Origin: Treponema sp.
GTDB taxonomy: Bacteria; Spirochaetota; Spirochaetia; Treponematales; Breznakiellaceae
Length of the DNA: 7,100 nucleotides
Reading direction: 5' to 3'
NCBI GenBank assembly: GCA_031290325.1
Contig: JAITNU010000074.1
Span: forward strand, 1-7,100
The notes beneath the pieces were generated by a model, which searched no databases, was not told the origin of the DNA, and saw only the letters and a program-made list of their open reading frames with translations. The position numbers and the translations under genes are program-made. Position 1 is the stretch's first letter. The number at the start of each line of letters is the position of its first letter. Of the stretch, positions 1 to 6,435 are shown in pieces.

Positions 1-804
1 TTGCCGGCTCATTCTTCGCAGTCGTGGGCGGGTCTCCAAGGCCCCCGTTCTTGCCTTCCCGACCTGTATTGGCAAAGGTGTATCCATGCGCCAAAGCCCA
101 CACCCGCACCTCATACCACAGCTCGTAGGTCGTTTCGTACCTCGCCATAGCAAAGGAATCTACCGTTACCGTGCGGCCTTCGACAAATACACCGGCAGAC
201 CCACTGCCGGTTACCGTCGTACCGGAGATATTTACAAAGGGATCCTCCTCTACCGTAAAGCGCACTGTCTTTGAATAGGTCTTCCCGCCGGTGGTTACGA
301 AGGCGGTAATGGTATGGATGCCGGGGCTGAAATCCCTGGCGCTTTTACTCAGGGAATTGGCTGTGCCGCTTATCTCCGCGCCATCCAGATGCCAAGTGTC
401 CACAGTAAAGGTGGATACGGTGATCATCAGGGAAGTGTTGTTCCTCCAGTCTAGGATATTCTTCAAGCCCGTAAGCGCTATGGTCTGATCTTCGGGTGCA
501 CTGCTAAATTCTACTGTAACCCCCGCAAGGTTTATTTCCAGAGGGTCAAGCGTAATATCCTCCTTACCATTCCGCACCGGCGGCGGCTTGAAGAAAGACC
601 CTGGTGAAGGTTATTGCCGTCGGTTACCGTAACGGCTAACCAGAAATCGTTTTGCGTCGCGCTCAGGGGAATTGATAAGAACCAGGGGATAGTGGCAGTA
701 CGGGGAGGACCGGAAGTAACTACGGGATAGGGAATCGTAACCTCTCCGCTCGCGAAGTAGTCAAGACCGGCGCATATAGGGTAAAATACGGCTAAGAAAC
801 TTAT
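1..804 (-). pseudogene. Secreted Ig-like / FGE-sulfatase domain protein, 5' part, frameshifted
   Basis: Reading the minus strand from about 804 gives a hydrophobic leader (ILLISFLAVFYPICAG) and an Ig-like stretch (GEVTIPYPVV, then FWLAVTVTDGNNLHQG). Near 597-603 the frame shifts; one base appears to be missing in the CAGGGTCTTTC context. The new frame stays open to base 1: FFKPPPVRNGKEDITL, a second beta-rich Ig-like region (about 200-580), and from about 162 the sequence FAMARYETTYELWYEV followed by GYTFANTGREG. That last part is the typical opening of a formylglycine-generating-enzyme/sulfatase-modifying-factor (SUMF1) domain, which continues past the window edge. In spirochete surface proteins this fold is often a binding scaffold rather than a true oxidase; the catalytic residues lie outside the window. 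No in-frame ATG, GTG or TTG precedes the leader before a TGA near 851, so the start is lost or non-standard. The leader ends in a Cys, but the lipobox is poor. The domain call is fairly secure; the pseudogene call rests on one indel and the missing start. Confidence 0.72.
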
Positions 805-815
805 GAGGAGTATAT

Positions 816-1163
816 ATGAGAAAGATTGTTCATACTGATAATAGCGAATTTTTCAGACGATTGGTGAGGACCTTCCTTGCTGAACAAGGATTTGAGGGAG
901 TGAGCTATGATCAGGGAAGCATGGCCCTTGAGGCGGTTAAGGGCGGGGATGTTGCTTTGGTTATTACGGGAATATCCCTTCCTGACATGAATGGTGAGGA
1001 TTTTATCAGGCAGATCGTGCCCTATAAGATTCCGGTTATCGTCCTTACCGCTGACGAATCCCCGGAGAAACAGCGTGCCCTGGAGGATCTGGGCATCAAA
1101 GCCTATATCTTAAAAGCGAAGGCATGGCAGGAAAAACTCCTCCCCTATCTAAACGCATTATAG
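816..1163 (+). CDS. Stand-alone response-regulator receiver domain lacking the phospho-acceptor Asp
   Basis: A 115-residue single-domain receiver (CheY fold) with no output domain. The start is firm: ATG at 816 follows AGGAG at 806-810 with a 5-nt gap. Visible receiver landmarks are D8-N9 in the first acidic loop (normally two acidic residues), the LPDMNG loop at 55-60, T78 at the end of beta-4 (VIVLTA) and K100 after beta-5 (YILKA). The residue aligning with the phosphorylated Asp is G52 (VITGISLPDMNG, where VxxDIxLPxxxG is expected). The codon is GGA, two changes away from GAT or GAC, so a single base error does not explain it. It probably does not undergo normal phosphotransfer and may act as a pseudo-receiver or protein-interaction module. 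No histidine kinase is in the window. Its 3' end overlaps the convergent remnant at 1158-1438 by 6 bp. The fold is confident; the partner and pathway are unknown. Confidence 0.9.
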   Translation: MRKIVHTDNSEFFRRLVRTFLAEQGFEGVSYDQGSMALEAVKGGDVALVITGISLPDMNGEDFIRQIVPYKIPVIVLTADESPEKQRALEDLGIKAYILKAKAWQEKLLPYLNAL

Positions 1164-1438
1164 GGGCGTCCCCACCCGGACGGTGATGTTTCCCAAATAC
1201 GCACCGCCGGTAATGACCAGTTCCGGGCCGGTGGAGGGGGGTCGTATCTCCTTCCACAAAAATCCCACCGGCAATGGGAATTGCCTCGTTAATCACCCGT
1301 GCACCGGAATGTACTCTACCAAACGTTCGTATTCTTCCAGGGGAAGACTATTCCGGGAAAACTGAACTGAGAGCAATGGCCCGGTTCCCCGATTTTCAAG
1401 CCCCTCTTGACGGGTTGGATGTTGATGCTCAGGTCCAG
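1158..1438 (-). pseudogene. Remnant of an unrecognised ~95-residue protein, three indels
   Basis: Downstream of the EIIA gene the minus strand carries protein-like sequence split among frames. From about 1438 it reads LDLSINIQPVKRGLKIGEPG. After a one-base loss near 1377-1384 it continues PLLSVQFSRNSLPLEEYERL and VEYIPVHG. After another one-base loss near 1297-1302 it reads RVINEAIPIAGGIFVEGD. After one extra base in the G-run at 1236-1241 it ends STGPELVITGGAYLGNITVR, VGTPL and a stop at 1160-1158. Joined, these pieces give a plausible compact protein of about 95 residues with a Gly/Val-rich, probably beta-stranded C-terminus. The first codon would be CTG (CTG-GAC-CTG), possibly a decayed ATG, with no clear ribosome binding site. 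It starts inside the 3' end of the EIIA gene and was probably co-transcribed with it. I do not recognise the family. The reconstruction is inference from continuity of protein-like sequence. Confidence 0.5.
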
Positions 1439-1926
1439 GCAGCTTCGACTTGCTGAATAAGCGTGGTAAGCTCCTCCTGGGAAGCCCGCCGTTCAAGGAG
1501 TTCCCGGAAAACTTCCTGCTGACAGAAGAAGTTGATCCAGGAAAGGGTGTGGAGGTGCAGTTTTGCGGAAGCCGACACAATGAGCAGGACCGTATGTACC
1601 GGCTTGCTGTCCAGGGCCTTCCAATCCACCGGATGCTCTGGGAAGGCGATAGTAACAAACTGCTCCTGGATATCGGTGACAAGGGGATTCCGGGGATGGG
1701 GCAGGGCGATCCCCTTGCCGATGGAGGTAGGCATGAGGGTTTCCCGCTCAAGGACTGCCTGCAAAAGTTCATTCCGGTTCACCCACCCGGGGAGTTGGGG
1801 ATTATAGACGATGCTTGCCAGTACCTCATTAGGGGTGGCCCCTGAAATATCGTGGACTATTCTGCCCCGCTCAATCAGGGTAACCAGATCCGTTTGAATC
1901 CACGGTGTTTTAATTGGTTCGTTCAT
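1429..1926 (-). CDS. PTS EIIA type-2 (fructose/nitrogen-regulatory, PtsN-like) domain protein
   Basis: A 165-residue single-domain protein of the PTS_EIIA type-2 family, close to the usual ~150-160 residues of PtsN. The phosphorylated His is H77 in GKGIALPHPR, preceded by the family signature ERETLMPTSIG (residues 60-70). The N-terminal VHDISGATPNEVLASIV matches the helix that opens this fold. EIIA proteins accept phosphate on this His from HPr or NPr. With no EIIB, EIIC or sugar-metabolism gene beside it, a regulatory role is more likely than sugar transport. I chose ATG at 1926-1924 because CGGAG lies 11 nt upstream and homology begins soon after it; an in-frame TTG at 1962 would add 12 unlikely residues. 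The ATG lies 17 bp inside the 3' end of the upstream pRiA4b-like gene, so translation is probably coupled. The phospho-His makes it a catalytically intact family member by sequence. Confidence 0.9.
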   Translation of the reverse strand: MNEPIKTPWIQTDLVTLIERGRIVHDISGATPNEVLASIVYNPQLPGWVNRNELLQAVLERETLMPTSIGKGIALPHPRNPLVTDIQEQFVTIAFPEHPVDWKALDSKPVHTVLLIVSASAKLHLHTLSWINFFCQQEVFRELLERRASQEELTTLIQQVEAAWT

Positions 1927-3907
1927 TGTTTTGTAAACTCCGGTTACATGCTTCAATATCAAAAAATTCAGGATCGAAATCCTGCCCTAATATCCGTAAA
2001 GCCCCCTGCCTTTCAGCAAGGGAGCCTCGGGTGAGGGTGGTTAGATACTTCCTGAACCGCAGCGGGCCGTCAATGTCTTCAGGTGGAGCGGCACCGGCAC
2101 CGGCGACACAGTGGAGCGATTTTTTACGGTGGGCATCGGATTGGGAGAGGAGCATGATGGTTACGGTCCATTTGGCTCCGTAATTATAGAAAATTTCAGT
2201 GGTACCTTGGGTGGAAAGTTCATGCACGCTGAGGTTCAAATCCAGCCCCGTATCAGGGGCAGCAGGGTGGTTATCCGTGTGCACCGTGAACCGGTACTCA
2301 TATCGTCCCTGCCACTCAAAGGCCCCCTGAATAGCCCGATGCAGATCGCTCAGTCGGTAGGTTTCGGGGATGATGATACGGCGCCAGACATTGATTCCAC
2401 TGATGCTGAGTTGGATATCCAGGGCGCTTCCGGTTTCTTCACGGTGGGGCCTTACCACTGAGAGGTTATTCTGCCTGAAACTATCCAGGGCCTCTTCGAT
2501 CATTTCCTTGATGTCCTCATAGGTCTCAATCATGCTATCCACGGAATTATCCAGGGCCTCCAGTTCCGCTTCGAGAGGCGATTCGTCGATGTCCAGGTCT
2601 TCCATCACGCCGGCAGCATGTTCCTGTATCTGAGAGAGGATGATGAAGGTATGTTTCGGCAGCCAGGCCGTATCAATCTCCCCCTTGCACAGCCGGGCGG
2701 TCAAATTAATGACCGCTGTATGTAGTTCCCCTACCCGCTGCCTTATGGGGCCCATGGACTTATCCAAAAAAAGGCTATAGGTCTGATGGTATTCTTCCTG
2801 CACTTCCAGCACATACTCAGCCAGGAAATCCCACTCTCGTTTTGTCATAGATATCGAGGGAGGGACGATACGCCGCATCATCCGGGGGAGATCCAGATCA
2901 TTACGGAAAAAGGCATCCCGCGCATAGGACTGTACCACATATTCGGAGATGGGGATTTTTTTCTGCAAGAGGAGATCCTCGATCATAGTCCGATCCGGCA
3001 GGGTCCGGCTTTCTTCAATCTCCTTGCGGTCGGGGATTTCCTTCCCTGCATACCAGAAACGGGTCTCAATGCCGTAGCCCACGGTTTCAACTCCCTCGGT
3101 TTTCTCGTAGAGAAAATCCTCCAGGGCGAAGGCCGGTATATCCTGCATCCGTTTACCGCCGTACCAGTAGGCATAGGCGATCTGTTCTTCTGTGGAACTT
3201 CCCGGACCTAAAACGGCAAAGGACTCGGCAAACCCGTTTTCAGCGGCTTTAGCCCAGGCATCTAAATCAGCCTCCGGCCAGGCGTCCCTGCCAACCCGCT
3301 CAAGCTCAAACATGCCGATCTTCCAATTCAGGGTCCTGACCACGAAACGATCCCCTGGTACAAAGGCGGTTTCCCGGTAGAGGTTCCGCATGTCCAGGGT
3401 CTGAATGGAGACTTCCGGCGGATCCTCGTAGGGGTCGCAGTTATAGGCGGCTTCATTCTCAGGATTGTCCCGGGCCACGTACTGGGGAGCGTACTCTTCC
3501 CCAAACACACTGTAATAGGGGTAGAATTCTTCCGGCGACCCTTCACTGGTGGTAAAGGGGAGGGGGGCGCCCTTCCAATAAAACGTATATTCCTGGGGGA
3601 GTAACGCAGGATTCGCAAAGGGGATACAGCGGTGCCCGGGGATCAGGATGCCGTTGAGCAGTTCCAGCCGGGTGGGACTGATGACAAAGGGCACGGTTTC
3701 AAAACAACCCCGCCGGGAAAGCCATTTTTTCGTGTCCAGACGAAAGGCAATATTCCGGGAATTAATGAGGGACGTGATCTCCAGCGCCAGGCGTCCCGTT
3801 CGCTGGGGAGATTTCTTGCGGATATGGGCTACCACATCCTCCGGGGAAAAAGGTCCGGTAACATTTTCGAGAAATTCGTAAAGGGCGTCTTCCTGGCTTA
3901 TGGTCAT
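1910..3907 (-). CDS. Large protein with C-terminal plasmid pRiA4b ORF-3-like domain
   Basis: A 665-residue soluble protein. Residues about 495-650 match the pRiA4b ORF-3-like family (PF07929): LDIQLSISGINVWRRIIIP, then LSDLHRAIQGAFEW, a YNYGAKWTVTI strand where many members have YDFGDSWEH, LHCVAGAGAAPPEDIDGP, and the closing FDPEFFDIEACNRSL. The biochemical role of this family is not established. The first ~75 residues (EDALYEFLENVTGPFSPEDV) look like a small winged-helix module. Residues about 85-125 contain SPTRLELLNGILIPGHRCIP; the middle region is acidic and Tyr/Glu-rich and I do not recognise it. A strongly helical, acidic segment follows at about 450-480. There is no signal peptide or membrane segment. 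ATG at 3907 is preferred over the in-frame TTG at 3946, because a -35/-10 pair lies between them. The EIIA gene starts inside its 3' end, which suggests a joint function. No homologue with known activity comes to mind for the N-terminal two thirds. Confidence 0.82.
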   Translation of the reverse strand: MTISQEDALYEFLENVTGPFSPEDVVAHIRKKSPQRTGRLALEITSLINSRNIAFRLDTKKWLSRRGCFETVPFVISPTRLELLNGILIPGHRCIPFANPALLPQEYTFYWKGAPLPFTTSEGSPEEFYPYYSVFGEEYAPQYVARDNPENEAAYNCDPYEDPPEVSIQTLDMRNLYRETAFVPGDRFVVRTLNWKIGMFELERVGRDAWPEADLDAWAKAAENGFAESFAVLGPGSSTEEQIAYAYWYGGKRMQDIPAFALEDFLYEKTEGVETVGYGIETRFWYAGKEIPDRKEIEESRTLPDRTMIEDLLLQKKIPISEYVVQSYARDAFFRNDLDLPRMMRRIVPPSISMTKREWDFLAEYVLEVQEEYHQTYSLFLDKSMGPIRQRVGELHTAVINLTARLCKGEIDTAWLPKHTFIILSQIQEHAAGVMEDLDIDESPLEAELEALDNSVDSMIETYEDIKEMIEEALDSFRQNNLSVVRPHREETGSALDIQLSISGINVWRRIIIPETYRLSDLHRAIQGAFEWQGRYEYRFTVHTDNHPAAPDTGLDLNLSVHELSTQGTTEIFYNYGAKWTVTIMLLSQSDAHRKKSLHCVAGAGAAPPEDIDGPLRFRKYLTTLTRGSLAERQGALRILGQDFDPEFFDIEACNRSLQNNERTN

Positions 3908-3910
3908 GAA

Positions 3911-3946
3911 TAATTTTACTATAGCCTCAAATAAGGAATCCTGCAA
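3911..3946 (-). promoter_or_regulatory. Putative sigma-70 promoter for the pRiA4b-like/EIIA unit
   Basis: On the minus strand TTGCAG (3946-3941) and TATAGT (3923-3918) are separated by exactly 17 bp. Transcription would begin around 3911, only a few bases before the ATG at 3907. No Shine-Dalgarno sequence sits at the usual distance, which fits a very short or leaderless 5' end. The -35 box matches the consensus only in its TTG core. Confidence 0.4.
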
Positions 3947-3985
3947 GCCTGCAAATTATGGTATATTTTTATATTGTCTGTTTTG

Positions 3986-3992
3986 AAAAGGA
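3986..3992 (+). promoter_or_regulatory. Ribosome binding site of the TonB-receptor pseudogene
   Basis: AAAAGGA lies 4 nt before ATG 3997, the start that gives a clean signal peptide. It fixes the original start even though the frame breaks about 105 bases later. AT-rich -10-like sequence (TATATTTTTATATTG) is present about 20-35 bp upstream, with no convincing -35 partner. Confidence 0.5.
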
Positions 3993-3996
3993 TACT

Positions 3997-5550
3997 ATGC
4001 TGGTTACCTTGGTTTTGCTCATGTTCGCCTTGTCCTCTGCCCCTCTCTGGGCGGTGGAAATTACGGTTCAGGATGCGGATGTGGGAGTACCCCTTGAGGG
4101 CGCCCCGTTCAGATAGCGGGGAATATACCGCTGATGAGCAAGGGGTCTGCATAGTGCCGGTTCCCGATGAGGCTCCGGTGGTCATTACCATCACGTATCC
4201 AGGTTATGAAGCCCTGCGCGTACTCATTCCTCTGAGGGAAACGGTGGTTATTGCCGGGCTGCACCTTGCGGGGATCCTGGAAAACCGGGAACTGGTCCTT
4301 GAGGCCGCGGGAACCGGGGCAGTCGCTCCGGGACGAGGTGTGGCAATCGCAGGGGAGGACCTTATCGGGAACCTCCTCTTTGAGCCATTTCTTTGATAAT
4401 ACCATAGGGTTTCTGATCACCGGTTTGCAGATGAATCCCCTGAATACCATGGTGGTTAAAACCAGCCTGGGCGCAGCCAACGTGAACATTGATATGAAGG
4501 ATACCCTCAGCGTCCGGTATGCTCAGGATTTTCTGGATATCTATGGGGATAGTCCTAGTACCGGGGAGCCAAAAACCTCTTACCAGATTGACCAGGATGC
4601 ATATCACCACGAGACCAATAGGACTATCCATTATCAGGGAGGGGCGGATCTTGACTGGGAGCTGGGTAAGGGCTTTCTCATTGCCGCCGGCGTCCAGGAG
4701 CTGTATTCCCAGTGGTCTTTTAATCAGCATGACTATGAACCTGGCCAGCTCGTCAAGCTGGGATCCCCTGAAAATCCCCTCATGGCTCTGGATTTTACCG
4801 CAGATGTGCATAACGACGCCTTTTCTTCCGCAGCTTATACACTGCTTGAGTATACTTCCCCAAACCGGGTATTCGGTACTGAACTGGGTTTACGACTTGA
4901 TCATAGCTACCTCATAGGAGATGACTTTAGCATCCAAACCATGCCGGTCTTGAATCCCCGGCTCAACCTCGATTGGCATATTCTGCAAAACAAAGGTCCC
5001 CTGGAAGGCCTGAATCTTACCCTTGGAACGGGGCTGTTTTCCTCGGTGAAGTCTGCATTACCTGGAAAAGCGGCACAGTGTCTTTGACCTGAAGCCCACC
5101 CGTTCATGGACAAGTCTGGCCGGGACCTCCCTGGAATTCTCCCCGGGGCTGCGTTTGAACATCGAAGGGTATTTCAAGTACGTGTTTGACCGGACCTACA
5201 CTTCCCTGGACGTACAATCCCAGGGTGCAGAACTGGTGTACCGGTTTGATGGGGAAGGCAGGATCTGGGGTATTGATGTGTTACTGCAAAAAACAGAGAG
5301 CCGTTATTGGGATTCCTATTCCTTTACCCATGCCCGGTACCGTGATCCCCAGGGCGTGGTATCGAACAAAACGATTATCGGCAGTGAAGTGGTGGGAACC
5401 GCTTGGTACTACCCCTCTTTTCACCGTTTTCATACGGTAAATCTGGTGGTAACCATAAAACCCTTACGGCAGTTTCACCCGCCCGGCTGGGCTTCACCTC
5501 TGGGAAGCCGAAGAAGGAGCTGGGACCTATCACCAGTGAGCCGGTACAAA
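3997..5550 (+). pseudogene. TonB-dependent outer-membrane receptor, plug deleted, frameshifted and 3'-truncated
   Basis: ATG 3997 begins a signal peptide (MLVTLVLLMFALSSAPLWA, likely cut before VEITVQ) and a carboxypeptidase-regulatory-like N-terminal domain (DADVGVPLEGA, GEYTADEQGVCIVPVPDE, ITYPGYEALRVLIPL). The frame shifts near 4098-4112, just before an in-frame TAG. After AVAPGRGVAIAGEDLIG, where the plug domain should follow, the frame changes again near 4360-4392. The sequence then jumps to mid-barrel strands (FFDNTIGFLITGLQMNP, GGADLDWELGKGFLIAAGVQ, ELGLRLDHSYLIGDDFSIQ). Further shifts occur near 5050-5062 (before EKRHSVFDLKPTRSWTSLAG) and 5478-5486 (before RLGFTSGKPKKELGPITSEP). The last barrel strands and the terminal aromatic residue are missing. 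Such receptors import substrates through the outer membrane using TonB energy. With no plug and at least three indels this copy cannot work. Family recall suggests several hundred residues are lost at the plug junction and roughly 80-100 at the end. Confidence 0.82.
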
Positions 5551-5666
5551 AAAACACTTGCTATAGAGTTTTTGTTCATAATACTTGTATAGTAGTGTAT
5601 TTATAGTTTAAAATCCATGAAATGTATCATATAAGAAATTATCCCCACCGTGAAGAAAGGCGTTTG
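5551..5666 (+). other. AT-rich segment between the receptor remnant and the CRISPR repeat (possible leader or leader plus last spacer)
   Basis: Base composition changes sharply after the receptor sequence ends (…SEPVQ, about 5547). The segment is AT-rich, has two TATAGT hexamers 14 bp apart (5588-5593 and 5602-5607) and no gene-like reading frame. It lies 5' of a CRISPR repeat oriented with GAAAC at its 3' end, where the leader of a type I-C array would be. Alternatively the ~34 bases at 5633-5666 are the final spacer and the rest is deletion-junction sequence. No second repeat is visible within it. Confidence 0.4.
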
Positions 5667-5698
5667 GTCGCGCCCCATGCGAGCGCGTGGATTGAAAC
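5667..5698 (+). CRISPR. Solitary type I-C-like CRISPR repeat (array relic)
   Basis: The 32-base unit begins GTCGCGCCCC and ends GCGCGTGGATTGAAAC, which is the hallmark form of subtype I-C repeats (GTCGC…GTGGATTGAAAC). It folds as the usual hairpin: CGCGCCC at 5669-5675 pairs with GAGCGCG at 5681-5687 around a 5-nt loop, with one C-A mismatch (A at 5682, where a G would restore the pair). Only one copy is present, and no cas gene is visible. A single, slightly degenerate copy suits the leader-distal end repeat of a lost array. Read in frame it encodes VAPHASAWIET, the familiar false translation of such repeats. One base (A? no: the first base of the ATG is 5700, leaving only 5699) separates it from the start codon of the downstream nuclease. 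Confidence 0.72.
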
Positions 5699-5699
5699 A

Positions 5700-6425
5700 A
5701 TGAACCGGATCAGGTTCATACTGGGCATTGTCTTTATGCTGGTAGGCGTTCTGCTCTTCCCTGGGGCCGGGGATGTTACGGTCTATGTGACCAATTCGGG
5801 GCAAAAGTACCATAATGACGGCTGTTCATCCCTGGCCCGTTCGAAGATCGCCGTAACCCTGGGGGATGCGGTCCGCTCCGGCTATGAGCCGTGTTCTGTC
5901 TGCAAGCCTCCGGTATTTGTCGCCGGAACCGGCGGGGCTGCCCAGCCGTTATACCGGGTAAACACGGCCCATCTTACGAAGACCACGGAAGCGGCGCTTT
6001 CCCGGATGGTCAAGGCGGAAGTGGTCGGTCATGTTGATGGCGATACCGTGCGGGTGCGGATCCCGAATCCGCCCAAGGACCTGGGGACCGTGGAGACCAT
6101 CCGCATGATCGGGGTAGATACCCCGGAAACAGTGCACCCCAAGCGACCGGTAGAGTATTTCGGTATTGAGGCCAGCAATTTTACCAAGGAGCGGCTCCTC
6201 AACAGGCAGGTCTACCTTGCCTTTGACTGGGACCTGCGGGATCGTTATGGCCGGCTTCTGGCCTACATTTATACTGAAGATGGCCAATGTTTCAACGCCA
6301 GTTTAGTCCGGGAAGGCTACGGTCATGCCTACATCAGCTATGCCTTCCAATTTATAGAAGAGTTCAAGGCCCTGGAGGCGGATGCCAAGAACAAAAATCG
6401 GGGGCTGTGGAGTAGTATAGAATAA
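5700..6425 (+). CDS. Secreted staphylococcal-nuclease-like (thermonuclease) protein with N-terminal Cys/His module
   Basis: A 241-residue exported nuclease of the SNase fold (PF00565). Residues 1-24 form a signal peptide or membrane anchor (RIRFILGIVFMLVGVLLF). Residues 28-71 hold a small putative zinc-binding module: YHNDGC (H38, C42) and GYEPCSVCKPP (C65, C68). The SNase domain spans about 104-239. By alignment to the S. aureus enzyme, the Ca2+ ligands are D115 (HVDGDTVRV) and D140 (GVDTPE), and the catalytic residues are R135 (IRMIG), E143 (TPET) and R185 (DRYGRLLAY), so all key residues are present. It should cleave DNA or RNA outside the cytoplasm. ATG 5700 is preferred: starting at ATG 5622 would add 26 residues that are largely CRISPR-repeat translation and would bury the signal peptide. 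A GGA inside the repeat (5689-5691) is the only Shine-Dalgarno-like sequence, 8 nt before the ATG. It is convergent with the XRE gene, 10 bp apart. Confidence 0.92.
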   Translation: MNRIRFILGIVFMLVGVLLFPGAGDVTVYVTNSGQKYHNDGCSSLARSKIAVTLGDAVRSGYEPCSVCKPPVFVAGTGGAAQPLYRVNTAHLTKTTEAALSRMVKAEVVGHVDGDTVRVRIPNPPKDLGTVETIRMIGVDTPETVHPKRPVEYFGIEASNFTKERLLNRQVYLAFDWDLRDRYGRLLAYIYTEDGQCFNASLVREGYGHAYISYAFQFIEEFKALEADAKNKNRGLWSSIE

Positions 6426-6435
6426 ATCCGGAGGC

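Noticed and set aside
86..488. Two short plus-strand open frames (86-274 and 291-488)
   Set aside because: They lie antisense to the Ig-like/FGE coding sequence, have no ribosome binding site and show no family resemblance.
1163..1173. GGGG-CGT-CCCC inverted repeat as a terminator between convergent genes
   Set aside because: The stem is only 4 bp and has no T-tract on either strand.
1293..1772. A 159-codon minus-strand frame
   Set aside because: Most of it is an out-of-frame shadow of the EIIA gene. Only its last ~28 codons look protein-like, and these are counted in the 1158-1438 remnant.
1450..1845. A 131-codon plus-strand frame
   Set aside because: It is antisense to the EIIA gene, which has a clear family match and active-site His.
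2786..3211. A 141-codon plus-strand frame
   Set aside because: It is antisense to the large pRiA4b-like gene, with no start signal or recognisable domain.
4362..4811. A 149-codon minus-strand frame
   Set aside because: It is antisense to the barrel part of the receptor remnant and its translation is not protein-like.
5403..5606. A separate small plus-strand gene at 5403-5606
   Set aside because: Its middle part (ARLGFTSGKPKKELGPITSE) is the frameshifted continuation of the receptor barrel, and its end is non-coding AT-rich sequence.
5551..5666. Additional CRISPR repeats upstream of 5667
   Set aside because: No sequence resembling GTCGC…GTGGATTGAAAC is found at one repeat-spacer distance or elsewhere in the segment.
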